64,000 nt of DNA from Devosia oryziradicis (GTDB lineage: Bacteria; Pseudomonadota; Alphaproteobacteria; Rhizobiales; Devosiaceae): contig NZ_CP068047.1 in assembly GCF_016698645.1 (NCBI RefSeq), positions 3,197,001 to 3,261,000 of the forward strand, read 5' to 3'. The notes beneath the pieces are model-generated. The model searched no databases and was not told where the DNA came from. It saw only the letters and a program-made list of their open reading frames with translations. Shown piece after piece: positions 33,227-41,703 of the stretch (position 1 is its first letter; each line of letters opens with the position of its first letter). Both the position numbers and the translations under genes were made by a program.

Positions 33227-34840
33227 ATGGCTCAAGTCCTGACCAATGCTGCCGAGTTCTCGGTTTCGGAACTGTCCCAGGCGGTCAAGCGTGCCGTCGA
33301 GGACGAGTTCGGCCATGTGCGCGTGCGCGGGGAAATTTCCGGTTTCCGCGGCCAGCATGCCTCGGGCCATGCCTATTTCACGCTCAAGGACGAGAATGCG
33401 GCAATCGACGCCGTGATCTGGAAAACCAGCTATGCCCGCCTGACCTTCAAGCCCCAGGAGGGGCTGGAGGTGATCGCCACGGGCCGGCTGACGACATTCC
33501 CGCGTTCCAGCAAATACCAGATCGTCATCGACAATATCGAGCCGGCGGGTGCCGGGGCGCTGATGGCACTGCTGGAAGAGCGGCGGCGCAAGCTGCAAGC
33601 CGAAGGGCTGTTCGCCCGCGAGCGCAAGCGGCCCCTGCCCTACCTGCCGCGGGTCATCGGCGTCATCACCTCGCCCACCGGCGCCGTCATCCGCGATATT
33701 CTTCACCGCCTGGACGACCGCTTCCCCAGCCACGTGCTGGTGTGGCCGGTGCGCGTGCAAGGCGAGACCTGCGCCCCGGAAGTCGTCAATGCCATCGAGG
33801 GCTTCAACGCGCTGCAGCCCGGCGGCACGATTCCGCGACCGGACCTGCTGATCGTCGCCCGCGGTGGCGGCTCGATCGAGGACCTTTGGGGGTTCAACGA
33901 GGAAGCCGTGGTGCGGGCCGTCGCCGCCAGCGGCATCCCCGTCATCTCGGCCGTGGGCCATGAGACCGATACCACACTGGTCGACTATGCCGCCGACATG
34001 CGCGCGCCGACCCCGACCGCTGCGGCGGAAGCCGCGGTGCCGGTGCGGGCGGAACTGGTCGGCTATGTCGATGACCTTGGCGCCCGGCAGCGCCAGGCCA
34101 CGCGGCGGATCGCCGGCAGCGCCCGCGACCGCCTGCGCGCCGCCGCGGCCGGCCTGCCTCGGCCAGGCGACCTTGTCGCGGGCCAGCGCCAGCGCCTCGA
34201 CCACGCTGCGAGCAATCTGCTCGCCTGCCTGCGGCATTCGGTGCAGGATCGGCGTGTCCACCTAGCGCGCGTCGAACCGCGCCTGACGCCACAGCTTTTG
34301 CACCGGCGCCAGATCGAACTGGGCGAGCGGCTGGGTAACCTGGCGCTGCGAACCGAGGCTGGGTTGCGCAAGACTGCCGACCGCGCTCGGTTCACCTATG
34401 ATCCGCAGGCGCAACGGCTGGCCGCCGCCACGGCGCGGCTCCTCGAACGCAAGCGGGCACAACTGGCCGCTGTCGGGCCCAAGCTGTCGCCCACCGCCCT
34501 GCGGGCCGAAATTCGCCACGGCCAGGCGCAGCTAAGCCCGCTGGCAACCCGGCTTTACGCCGGCATGCTGCAGGGGCTGACCCAGCGCGGCGCGGCTCTG
34601 GCCCAGGCCGGCAAGCTCCTGACTTCGCTCAGCTACAAGAGTGTGCTGGCGCGTGGCTATGCCGTCATCAAGGACGAAGAGGGTAACCTCGTGCATCAGC
34701 GCGATGGCCTCAAGCCCGGTGACGCTGTGGCTATCGAATTTGCTGACGGCGCCATCGGCGCCACGATTGCGGGCAGTCCGGTCATAAAGAAGAAATCACG
34801 CCCTCAATCTGACCCTGATCGTCAGGAAAGCCTCTTTTGA
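33227..34840 (+). CDS. xseA: exodeoxyribonuclease VII large subunit
   Basis: The 537-residue catalytic subunit degrades single-stranded DNA together with XseB (not in the window). An N-terminal OB-fold (about 9-105; VRVRGEISGFRGQHASGHAYF) is followed by the nuclease domain with PYLPRVIGVITSPTGAVIRD, VARGGGSIEDLWGFNEE and ISAVGHETDTTLVDYAAD. A long Arg/Gln/Ala coiled-coil region is next. The C-terminal block SYKSVLARGYAVIKDEEG is also typical. Length is slightly above the Escherichia enzyme. Confidence 0.96.
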   Translation: MAQVLTNAAEFSVSELSQAVKRAVEDEFGHVRVRGEISGFRGQHASGHAYFTLKDENAAIDAVIWKTSYARLTFKPQEGLEVIATGRLTTFPRSSKYQIVIDNIEPAGAGALMALLEERRRKLQAEGLFARERKRPLPYLPRVIGVITSPTGAVIRDILHRLDDRFPSHVLVWPVRVQGETCAPEVVNAIEGFNALQPGGTIPRPDLLIVARGGGSIEDLWGFNEEAVVRAVAASGIPVISAVGHETDTTLVDYAADMRAPTPTAAAEAAVPVRAELVGYVDDLGARQRQATRRIAGSARDRLRAAAAGLPRPGDLVAGQRQRLDHAASNLLACLRHSVQDRRVHLARVEPRLTPQLLHRRQIELGERLGNLALRTEAGLRKTADRARFTYDPQAQRLAAATARLLERKRAQLAAVGPKLSPTALRAEIRHGQAQLSPLATRLYAGMLQGLTQRGAALAQAGKLLTSLSYKSVLARGYAVIKDEEGNLVHQRDGLKPGDAVAIEFADGAIGATIAGSPVIKKKSRPQSDPDRQESLF

Positions 34841-34889
34841 TCGACGACATAGCTCGCTATATCGGGGCGAGCGTTGAAGGATTGCCAGC

Positions 34890-35111
34890 ATGAACATCTT
34901 CGACAAGGGCTTTGCGCCCACGGAAGCGGTCATTCGCTATATCGATGGCGACTATGTCGTGCTCAAGCCCGGCAGCTTCGTACGTTGCGCCATCACGCAG
35001 AAGCCCATTCCGCTCGACGAGCTGTTCTACTGGAGCGTCGATCGGCAGGAGCCCTATGCCGACGCCGTGGCCGCCAATACCGCCTTCGAGCGCTTCGGCC
35101 GCGGAGCCTGA
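34890..35111 (+). CDS. DUF2093 protein
   Basis: A 73-residue protein with the DUF2093 pattern: APTEAVIRYIDGDYVVLKPG, VRCAITQKPIPLDELFYWSV and a C-terminal AFERF. AAGGATT precedes ATG 34890. This small alphaproteobacterial family has no known function. It frequently neighbours xseA and the LpxB-related gene, whose GTG start is 2 bp after its stop. Confidence 0.87.
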   Translation: MNIFDKGFAPTEAVIRYIDGDYVVLKPGSFVRCAITQKPIPLDELFYWSVDRQEPYADAVAANTAFERFGRGA

Positions 35112-35113
35112 CG

Positions 35114-36262
35114 GTGGAGGCCGAAGCGTCGGGCCGAAACCGGTTTCTCTTCATTTCCAACGGCCATGGCGAGGATGCCATCGCCGCCGCCATCGTGGCA
35201 CGGCTGCCCAAGACCGTTTCGGTGGAAGCCTATCCGATGATCGGGTCGGGCAATGCCTATGCCGGCATCTGCCCCATCGTGGGTCCGCGCGCCACCCTGG
35301 CTTCGGAAGGCTGGCGCAATGTAAAAGGCTCACTGCGGCGCGACATTGCCACGGGCGGGTTGGGCACCGTGCCACCCGCGCTCAATTTCCTGCGCAAGGT
35401 CAACGGCAAATATGATCGCGTGGTCGTGGTTGGCGACATGGTGGGCGTACTGGCCTGCTATTTCACCGGCCATCGCGGCCTCACCTATCTCGATGTCTAC
35501 AAGACCGGCTCGGCGCGGCTCTATTCCGGACCGGAGCGCTGGACGATCAAACAGGCCTGCAAGACCGTCTTCTGTCGCGCCGACAACCTGGCGCAGTCGC
35601 TCGAGCGCATCGGCGTGGACGCGCGGTCGGCCGGCAACGTGATGATGGATGCCATTCCCTATGGCGACTATGATGCACGGGCCCGCCGCAGCCGCCCCCT
35701 CGCGGTAACGCTGTTGCCCGGGAGCCGCGCGCTGACCTCGGAGAGCTTTGCGCTGCAGGTCGATGCCCTGCGCAGCCTGCCGGCGGAACTGCGCCCCGAC
35801 GTGTTCCTGGCCGTTGCCGGCAGCGTCAACGTGGACGAGCTGGCACGAGAGGCGGGCCTCAAGCGCACGCCCATGCTCAGCGTGGAACCCGCCGACCTGG
35901 GGGAGTTGTCCGATGGGGAGCTGACCATCCACATGGCCCGCGGCAGCGCCATGGGCAACCTGCTCGCCGCATCCGACATGGTCTTGTCGCAGGCCGGCAC
36001 GGCCACGGTGCAGGCCTTGGGCTTGGGCAAGCCGGCCATCACCTTTGTCAACGCGCGCGACCGGCGCTCCCGCTTCACCGATGAGCAGATGCTGTTCGGC
36101 GAAGCCCGCACGGTGGTGACGGCAGACGCACCGGCCATCGGTGCCGCCCTGCGGGCCTTGTTGACCAATGAAGAAGAGCGCCGGCGCCTCGCCAATATCG
36201 GCCGCCAACGTATCGGCGGCCCCGGCGCCATGCATGCGATCATCGATGCATTGATGGGGTAG
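35114..36262 (+). CDS. LpxB-related GT-B glycosyltransferase-like protein
   Basis: 382 residues from GTG 35114; the GGAG of the preceding gene end (35102-35105) serves as ribosome site. The N-terminus FLFISNGHGEDAIAAAIV matches the family annotated as lipid-A-disaccharide-synthase-related. Further hallmarks are YDRVVVVGDMVGVLACYFTG, VTLLPGSRALTSESF and SDMVLSQAGTATVQALGLGKP, the last as the GT-B nucleotide-sugar site. True LpxB is a different gene, so the substrate here is unknown. A hydrophobic signal is absent. Confidence 0.82.
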   Translation: MEAEASGRNRFLFISNGHGEDAIAAAIVARLPKTVSVEAYPMIGSGNAYAGICPIVGPRATLASEGWRNVKGSLRRDIATGGLGTVPPALNFLRKVNGKYDRVVVVGDMVGVLACYFTGHRGLTYLDVYKTGSARLYSGPERWTIKQACKTVFCRADNLAQSLERIGVDARSAGNVMMDAIPYGDYDARARRSRPLAVTLLPGSRALTSESFALQVDALRSLPAELRPDVFLAVAGSVNVDELAREAGLKRTPMLSVEPADLGELSDGELTIHMARGSAMGNLLAASDMVLSQAGTATVQALGLGKPAITFVNARDRRSRFTDEQMLFGEARTVVTADAPAIGAALRALLTNEEERRRLANIGRQRIGGPGAMHAIIDALMG

Positions 36263-36267
36263 GACTT

Positions 36268-36400
36268 TCTCACCTCGCCCCTCCGGGGAGAGGTCGGTCC
36301 GTCAGGATCGGGTGAGGGGTGCTTCCGCAAGCGCCGCACCAAGAAAAAGCCCCTCACCCGGCGGCTTCGCCGCCGACCTCGCCCCTCCGGGGTAAGGGCG
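36268..36400. repeat. intergenic palindromic repeat (family C)
   Basis: The segment TCTCACCTCGCCCCTCCGGG and the following AGAGGTCGG reappear in inverse orientation at 50392-50424. A second hairpin around GGCGGCTTCGCCGCC (about 36360-36374) and another CTCGCCCCTCCGGGG copy complete the unit. It fills the gap between the glycosyltransferase and DUF4170 genes, which converge. Confidence 0.65.
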
Positions 36401-36408
36401 AAGTCCGC

Positions 36409-36651
36409 CTACCCCTTGTGCGTCTCGGGCTCCAGCAGCCGGTGCAGGTGCACGATGAAGTAGCGCGTCTGGGCGCTGTCGACCGTCAACTGGGCCTTCT
36501 GCTTCCAAACGGCATAGGCGGCGGCATAGTTGGGGTAGAGCCCGACGATGTCGACCTTGTCGAGGTCGGCAAAGGTAACGCCTTCGAGGCTCGAAAGCTC
36601 ACCGCCGATCACGAGGTGCAGCAGCTGCTTGGGGGGGTCTTGGTTAGCCAT
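36409..36651 (-). CDS. DUF4170 protein
   Basis: An 80-residue protein starting MANQDPPKQLLHLVIGGEL and including VDIVGLYPNYAAAYAVWKQKAQ and YFIVHLHRLLEPE, the DUF4170 pattern of alphaproteobacteria. No function is known. Its start overlaps the end of the upstream phosphatase gene by 8 nt, so the two are probably co-translated. Confidence 0.87.
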   Translation of the reverse strand: MANQDPPKQLLHLVIGGELSSLEGVTFADLDKVDIVGLYPNYAAAYAVWKQKAQLTVDSAQTRYFIVHLHRLLEPETHKG

Positions 36652-37504
36652 CGGTGAGGTCCGTATGTGAAGGAATGGACTGCTCCGCTGCGCCTGTCTC
36701 GGCTGGGCAGCCATAGACCTTGATCAGCGCTGCGTGAACGTGCGGTTTTAGGCTCATGTCGCTGAGCGCCGCAAGCGCCCCATGGCGCACATCTCGTTTG
36801 TTGAATTGGGGGTAGCCCGTGCAAACATCGGCAAAATGGGCGCCGCATTCATCGAGGATCAGCGCCGCAGCGGCGATATCCCAATCCTGGCTGCCCCGCC
36901 GGGTCGCCACTGCATCGAGCTTGCCGGTTGCTACCTGGACCAGCCGGTAGGCCAGCGAAGGGTAATACGGCCCTCGCGTATAGAGGAGCCCACCCGCCTG
37001 CATCTCCTGATGCACGGCGCCGGCCGCCGGGATGATGGGGGCGGCGCCGGCACGGCGGTTGCGCCGGATGGGTTGGCCGTTGAGGCGCGCGCCCTCGCCC
37101 CTTGCCGCATAATACATTTCATCGCGCACCGGCGCATAGACGACGCCGGCAACCGGTACGCCGTTCTCGACAACTGCCAGCGATACCGTCCAGCTATCCT
37201 CGCCGCGGAGAAAACCGCTGGTGCCGTCTATGGGATCGACCACAAACACCCGCTCGCAATTGAGCCGGCTGGGATTGTCCACCGTCTCTTCGCTCAACCA
37301 GCCGTAGTCCGGTCGCGCCTGCAGCAGCGAGGCGGCCAGGTAGCGATCGACCAGGATGTCGGCCTCGCTGACGGGGGAGGAATTTTCCTTGGTCCAGCTT
37401 TTGACGTCGCGGCGGAAAAAGCCGCTGGCGATGATGCCCGCTGCAACCGCGGAAGAGCGGAGCAGTTCCAGATCATCATTGTAAGTGGTGGTAGGAGCAG
37501 GCAT
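36644..37504 (-). CDS. inositol monophosphatase-family / CysQ-like phosphatase
   Basis: 286 residues from ATG 37504 (AAGG upstream). The metal-binding motifs of the IMPase superfamily are present: DYGWLSEETVDNPSR, VVDPIDGTSGFLRGEDSW and GSQDWDIAAAALILDECG. The spacing fits 3'(2'),5'-bisphosphate nucleotidases (CysQ) and inositol-monophosphatase-like enzymes; I cannot separate them from sequence alone. CysQ would recycle PAP from sulfate assimilation. Paired with a DUF4170 gene downstream. Confidence 0.85.
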   Translation of the reverse strand: MPAPTTTYNDDLELLRSSAVAAGIIASGFFRRDVKSWTKENSSPVSEADILVDRYLAASLLQARPDYGWLSEETVDNPSRLNCERVFVVDPIDGTSGFLRGEDSWTVSLAVVENGVPVAGVVYAPVRDEMYYAARGEGARLNGQPIRRNRRAGAAPIIPAAGAVHQEMQAGGLLYTRGPYYPSLAYRLVQVATGKLDAVATRRGSQDWDIAAAALILDECGAHFADVCTGYPQFNKRDVRHGALAALSDMSLKPHVHAALIKVYGCPAETGAAEQSIPSHTDLTDG

Positions 37505-37771
37505 TGCCGGCCTTTTAGGCTGGCTGCAGGCCCGGAGCAAGGGCCGCGCCGCCGGCCGTGATCGCGGGGTCGAATATGGCACGGTTAACACCCCACCACG
37601 CGGCGCGGTTAACTGCTCCCTACTCGGTGCAAGACCCCGCTAACCCTCTCGGAAAACAAGATAAACTTAACCGAACCGATTAAGGGGGCGGGTAAGGGGG
37701 CGGGGTATGTTGGGGCTACAAAAGGGAGCGCCAAAAAACAGCTCTCGAAGTTGACAGGAAGGCGAATTCAA

Positions 37772-38287
37772 ATGGTTCATGGTGTTGCGTTGGAAGGGAC
37801 TTCGGTCGTTCTCGCATTCGGCCGCCCCTCGCTGGTTGAGCGCCGCTTCGTGGCGGCGAACGACAATGGCCCGCGGGACCCCGTCAAGACCGTAACCGTA
37901 CGCCGCATGCTCGAACAGAGCGGCGTGGCCATCAAGATCAAGGTGCCGGTCACCGAGTTCATCGGCGTCGCCGTGGCGACGCGGATCTCCGAAGAAGGCG
38001 TGCTGACCAGCTCGATCGAGCTCGTTCATTCAGACGACGCGCTGAACTATCGCGTGTTCGAGGAAGAGGGCAATCACAACGTCGTCGCCGAGTGGCAGAA
38101 CTGGGGCAAGAAGCTCCGTTTGCCGCTGTTCATCAAGGCTGGCGATGGCGCCTACATGCCCTATAGCCAGCAGGTCGATGGCGTGATGGTGGGTAATAAC
38201 CAGGCGCGCCGCAAGCTGGCCGCCGAGGCCGGACGCCGCCCGAACTTCCTCAACCGCCGTAAGCCGGGCATGCAGCCCGACGTATAA
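37772..38287 (+). CDS. DUF6101 protein
   Basis: 171 residues from ATG 37772, with AGGAAGG at 37756-37762. The region VAIKIKVPVTEFIGVAVATRI and the C-terminal VVAEWQNWGKKLRLPLFIKA match what I recall of the DUF6101 family of Hyphomicrobiales. Function unknown. The 267-bp spacer upstream is relatively AT-rich with two GTTAAC sites and a TTAA-N9-TTAA element (37667-37683). A strong terminator follows the gene. Confidence 0.78.
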   Translation: MVHGVALEGTSVVLAFGRPSLVERRFVAANDNGPRDPVKTVTVRRMLEQSGVAIKIKVPVTEFIGVAVATRISEEGVLTSSIELVHSDDALNYRVFEEEGNHNVVAEWQNWGKKLRLPLFIKAGDGAYMPYSQQVDGVMVGNNQARRKLAAEAGRRPNFLNRRKPGMQPDV

Positions 38288-38312
38288 GTTCCTGCCCTCC
38301 AAAGCACGTCGG

Positions 38313-38345
38313 AAGGGTCGACCCGGTGGTGCGGGCGGCCCTTTT
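38313..38345 (+). terminator. intrinsic terminator after the DUF6101 gene
   Basis: AAGGGTCGACCCG (38313-38325) pairs with CGGGCGGCCCTT (38332-38343), with one bulge and one G-U, ending in TTTT. It lies 26 bp past the stop and 21 bp before the convergent ubiA stop. Confidence 0.75.
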
Positions 38346-38365
38346 GGCGTTCTGGCAAGCGGTGG

Positions 38366-39295
38366 CTACCAGACCCACTCCGCCAGCAGCGCCAGAGCCA
38401 GGATGATCCCGACATAGTGGTTGGAATAGAAGCGGGATCGCGGGTTGTCTGGCGCGCTCGCATCGACCGTCCAGACCTGCCAGGCCATGAGCGCGGCCGC
38501 CAGGAGCGACAGTGCGGCAAAGACGATGCTGCTGCCGGCCAGCAAAGCCGCCGCATTCCACAGTACGAAGGCTCCGGCGTAAAGCGTAGCGACGGCGGGC
38601 TTCACATGTTCGCCGAAGAGCCGCGCCGTGGATTTGACCCCTACAAGAGCATCGTCCTCGATATCCTGCAGCGCATAGATCGTATCATAGCCGATGACCC
38701 AGAGGATCGTTCCGGCATAGAGCAGCACCGGCGCCCAGCCCAGGCCGCCGGTTTGCGAGCTCCAGCCGACCAGCGCGCCGTAAGAGAAGGCGAGGCCCAG
38801 GAAAGCCTGCGGCCACCAGGTGATGCGCTTCATGAACGGATAGATGGCCACCAGTACCAGCGAGGCGACGCCGGCCCAGACGGTGAAGCGGTTGAACTGG
38901 AACAGCACGACCGACCCGAGCAATGCCTGGGCGACAAGGAAGGCCAGCGCGTCGCGCGCGGTGACCTGCCCAGACGGAATCGGCCGCGAACGGGTGCGAG
39001 CGACCTGCATGTCGATGTCGCGGTCGACGATATCGTTGAAGGTGCAGCCGGCGCCGCGCATGAGGATGGCGCCCACCAGCATGAGCACTGCGCCCCACCA
39101 GTCGAACCCGAACAGGGGTTCATTGACCGCTGCAAGCGCAAGACCCCAGGCACACGGCCAGAACAGCAGCCAGAAGCCGATCGGACGATCCCATCGCGCC
39201 AGGCGCGCATAGGGCTTGAGCCAGTCCGGCGCATAGCGATCGACCCAGTTGCCGGATTGGGCATCGGCGACGGACTGCTGATGGGACTCGGACAT
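38366..39295 (-). CDS. ubiA: 4-hydroxybenzoate octaprenyltransferase
   Basis: A 309-residue membrane prenyltransferase of ubiquinone synthesis. The first Asp-rich motif NDIVDRDID is at 87-95 and the second region is YDTIYALQDIEDDALVGVKS. SRPIPSGQVT and the eight or nine hydrophobic helices are typical. ATG 39295 has no clear ribosome site because a REP-like repeat begins 3 nt upstream. It is divergent from rsmE. Confidence 0.95.
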   Translation of the reverse strand: MSESHQQSVADAQSGNWVDRYAPDWLKPYARLARWDRPIGFWLLFWPCAWGLALAAVNEPLFGFDWWGAVLMLVGAILMRGAGCTFNDIVDRDIDMQVARTRSRPIPSGQVTARDALAFLVAQALLGSVVLFQFNRFTVWAGVASLVLVAIYPFMKRITWWPQAFLGLAFSYGALVGWSSQTGGLGWAPVLLYAGTILWVIGYDTIYALQDIEDDALVGVKSTARLFGEHVKPAVATLYAGAFVLWNAAALLAGSSIVFAALSLLAAALMAWQVWTVDASAPDNPRSRFYSNHYVGIILALALLAEWVW

Positions 39296-39297
39296 GG

Positions 39298-39400
39298 TGC
39301 CACGACCTCGTGGTTCGACAAGCTCACCATGAGGTCTACTCCAACTCTGCTCGTTCCAGTAGACCTCATCCTGAGCTTGTCGAAGGACGAGGTCGTGGCA
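39298..39400. repeat. inverted pair of REP-like units (family A)
   Basis: Two 43-nt arms (39298-39340 and 39358-39400) are reverse complements except for four bases. Each arm folds on itself: CCTCGTGG with CCATGAGG in the left arm, and CCTCATCC with GGACGAGG in the right. The four differing bases are two compensatory G-C to C-G swaps inside each hairpin. It occupies the divergent ubiA/rsmE spacer. A third copy is at 65-93. Confidence 0.85.
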
Positions 39401-39423
39401 CAATGCCACGTCAAGGAACTGCC

Positions 39424-40164
39424 ATGCCCCGCACCCACGCCGCCCTGCCCCGCCTCTTCGTCGAACCAGACCTCACGGCCGGAGCCCAACTGATCCTCGG
39501 CAAGGAGCAGTCGCTCTACCTTGCTGCGGTGTTGCGCAAGGTCGTGGGCGACGAAGTGGTGCTGTTCAACGGTCGCGACGGCGCCTGGCTCGCCCGGCTG
39601 GCCAGCGACTCAAAGAAGTCCGTGGCACTCGATCTTGTCGAACAGATCGCGCCGCAGACCCCGAAATCCGATCTCTGGTACGGCTTTGCTCCGCTCAAGA
39701 CCGAACGGCTGGATTATGTGATCCAGAAGGCGGTGGAGATGGGCGCCGGCACGATCCAGCCGGTGCTGTCCCGGTTTACCCAGGTCAGCAGGCTCAAGCA
39801 TGAGCGGCTGGTCGCCAATGCCGTCGAAGCGGCCGAGCAATGCGAGGTGCTGAGCGTTCCCAAGGTTGAAGCCGAGGTGACGCTGGAGCGGCTACTGGAT
39901 GGCTGGCCGGCGGACCGCTTGCTGGTCTTTGCCGACGAGGGCGAAGCTTCCTCGTCGCCGGTCGAGGCATTGACGGAGCTCAGGGGCAAGAAAATCGGCC
40001 TGCTTATTGGCCCCGAAGGCGGATTTTCCGACGAGGAACGCGCCAGGCTGCGCACCCTGCCCTATGTGGTGCCCATCAGCCTGGGGCCCCGCATCCTGCG
40101 CGCCGATACGGCCGCGGTGGCCGCACTAGCCGTGATTCAAGCTATCATCGGTGATTGGCGATAA
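39424..40164 (+). CDS. rsmE: 16S rRNA m3U1498 methyltransferase
   Basis: A 246-residue SPOUT-class methyltransferase that methylates U1498 of 16S rRNA. The trefoil-knot SAM site is seen in IGLLIGPEGGFSDEERARL and ISLGPRILRADTAAVAALA. YVIQKAVEMGAGTIQPVL is the central motif. The N-terminal PUA-like domain starts PRLFVEPDL. AAGGA precedes ATG 39424. It is upstream of gshA in the same direction (74-bp gap), a common order in this group. Confidence 0.96.
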   Translation: MPRTHAALPRLFVEPDLTAGAQLILGKEQSLYLAAVLRKVVGDEVVLFNGRDGAWLARLASDSKKSVALDLVEQIAPQTPKSDLWYGFAPLKTERLDYVIQKAVEMGAGTIQPVLSRFTQVSRLKHERLVANAVEAAEQCEVLSVPKVEAEVTLERLLDGWPADRLLVFADEGEASSSPVEALTELRGKKIGLLIGPEGGFSDEERARLRTLPYVVPISLGPRILRADTAAVAALAVIQAIIGDWR

Positions 40165-40238
40165 AAGGCGATTGCTTTCGGCCCGTGCAACGCTATGTTC
40201 CCGGCCAGCATTGAACCTTCACCGTCCGAGGACAACTT

Positions 40239-41609
40239 ATGGCTGGTGCCGAATCCATCTCGCCCCCGATTGAATCGCGGGCGGACCTGATCGAGGCCAT
40301 GTCGCGCGGTTGCAAGCCCGAAAGCGAATGGCGCATCGGCACCGAGCATGAAAAGCATGTGTTCCACACCAACCCGCTGCGCCCGGTGGCCTATGAGGGC
40401 CCGGACGGCATTCGCGCCCTGCTCGATGGCATGGGCAAGCGCACCGGCTGGGAGCCGTTTTTCGACGCGGGCAATCCGATCGGCCTGTGGGACATGGACA
40501 AGCATGGCGGCATCTCGCTGGAACCCGGCGGCCAGTTTGAACTGTCGGGTGCGCCGCAGCCGGACCTCCATGCGGCGGCCGCCGAAACGGAAGAGCATAT
40601 GCGGGTGGCCAAGGAAGTCGCGGCGCCGCTCGACATCCACTTCCTGGGATTGGGCGTAACGCCGCTTTGGAGCGTTGCCGAAATCGAGCGCATGCCCAAG
40701 TCGCGCTATGGGATCATGGCCCCCTATATGGACACGGTCGGCACGCTGGGCACGTCGATGATGTTCCGTTCGGCGACCGTGCAGACCAATCTCGATTTTT
40801 CCAGCGAAGCCGACATGGTCAAGAAGCTGCGGGTCGGCCTGGCCCTACAGCCGGTTGCCACCGCGCTCTTTGCCAATTCGCCATTCTCCGAAGGGCGGGA
40901 CAGCGGTTATCTCAGCTTCCGCAGCCATATCTGGCTCAATACCGACGACAGCCGCACCGGCATGCTGCCCTTCGTGTTCGAAGAGGGGTTCGGCTTCGAG
41001 CAATATGCCGACTATGCGCTGGATGTGCCGATGTATTTCGTCATCCGCGACGGCAAATACATCAACGTGGCCGGTGAGAGCTTCCGCGATTTTCTCGAGG
41101 GCAAGCTGCCGCAACTGCCGGGGGAAAAGCCGACCCGGCGCGACTGGAACTATCATCTCGGTACGATTTTCCCCGAAGTCCGCCTCAAGCAGTATCTGGA
41201 GATGCGCGGCGCCGATATGGGCGACGAAAAGTCGGTCACGGCGCTGTCCGCCTTCTGGACGGGCCTCCTCTATGACGCGGTGTCGCTGGAAGCGGCCTAT
41301 GAGCTGATCGAGCCATGGAGCCGCGAGGAGCGCGAGCGGATGCGGCGCGAGGTGCCGCGGCTGGGCCTGATGACCCCGCATGATCGGTCCAACCTCTATG
41401 ACGTCGCGGCCCAGGCCGTCGGCATTGCCGAAGCAGGCCTGGTCCGTCGCAACCGCCGCAATGAACAGGGCAAGGATGAGAGCATCCACCTGGCGCCGCT
41501 CGAGGAAACGATCCGCCTGGCCAAGTCGCCGGCCGAACGCTGGCTTGAGAAATTCCGCGGCGAATGGGCCGGCGATCTGACCCGCATCTTCAAGGAAGCC
41601 GAGCTCTAA
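40239..41609 (+). CDS. gshA: glutamate-cysteine ligase (plant/alphaproteobacterial type)
   Basis: A 456-residue enzyme for the first step of glutathione synthesis, of the GCS2 plant-like class rather than the Escherichia GshA class. Family blocks are ESEWRIGTEHEKHVF, GISLEPGGQFELSGAP, MMFRSATVQTNLDFSSEADM and the C-terminal RRNRRNEQGKDESIHL. Length matches rhizobial GshA. GshB is not in the window. Followed by a 13-bp-stem palindrome. Confidence 0.96.
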   Translation: MAGAESISPPIESRADLIEAMSRGCKPESEWRIGTEHEKHVFHTNPLRPVAYEGPDGIRALLDGMGKRTGWEPFFDAGNPIGLWDMDKHGGISLEPGGQFELSGAPQPDLHAAAAETEEHMRVAKEVAAPLDIHFLGLGVTPLWSVAEIERMPKSRYGIMAPYMDTVGTLGTSMMFRSATVQTNLDFSSEADMVKKLRVGLALQPVATALFANSPFSEGRDSGYLSFRSHIWLNTDDSRTGMLPFVFEEGFGFEQYADYALDVPMYFVIRDGKYINVAGESFRDFLEGKLPQLPGEKPTRRDWNYHLGTIFPEVRLKQYLEMRGADMGDEKSVTALSAFWTGLLYDAVSLEAAYELIEPWSREERERMRREVPRLGLMTPHDRSNLYDVAAQAVGIAEAGLVRRNRRNEQGKDESIHLAPLEETIRLAKSPAERWLEKFRGEWAGDLTRIFKEAEL

Positions 41610-41611
41610 TT

Positions 41612-41643
41612 CTTCACCTCTCCCTCAAGTGGGAGAGGTGAAG
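41612..41643. repeat. perfect 13-bp palindrome between gshA and purD
   Basis: CTTCACCTCTCCC (41612-41624) and GGGAGAGGTGAAG (41631-41643) pair perfectly across TCAAGT, 2 bp after the gshA stop. There is no U-tract. It resembles half of the family C repeats at 36268 and 50260. It may act as a terminator or 3' stabiliser. Confidence 0.7.
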
Positions 41644-41703
41644 AAGCCCTTGCCTCTCCGCATACCTTCGTGCATCACGCCGCCAACAACCACGGAGGCT
41701 TGC

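Noticed and set aside
39298..39400. Possible coding extension of rsmE or ubiA through the repeat
   Set aside because: The peptides read from the repeat are a by-product of REP-like DNA; both genes have family-consistent starts beyond it.
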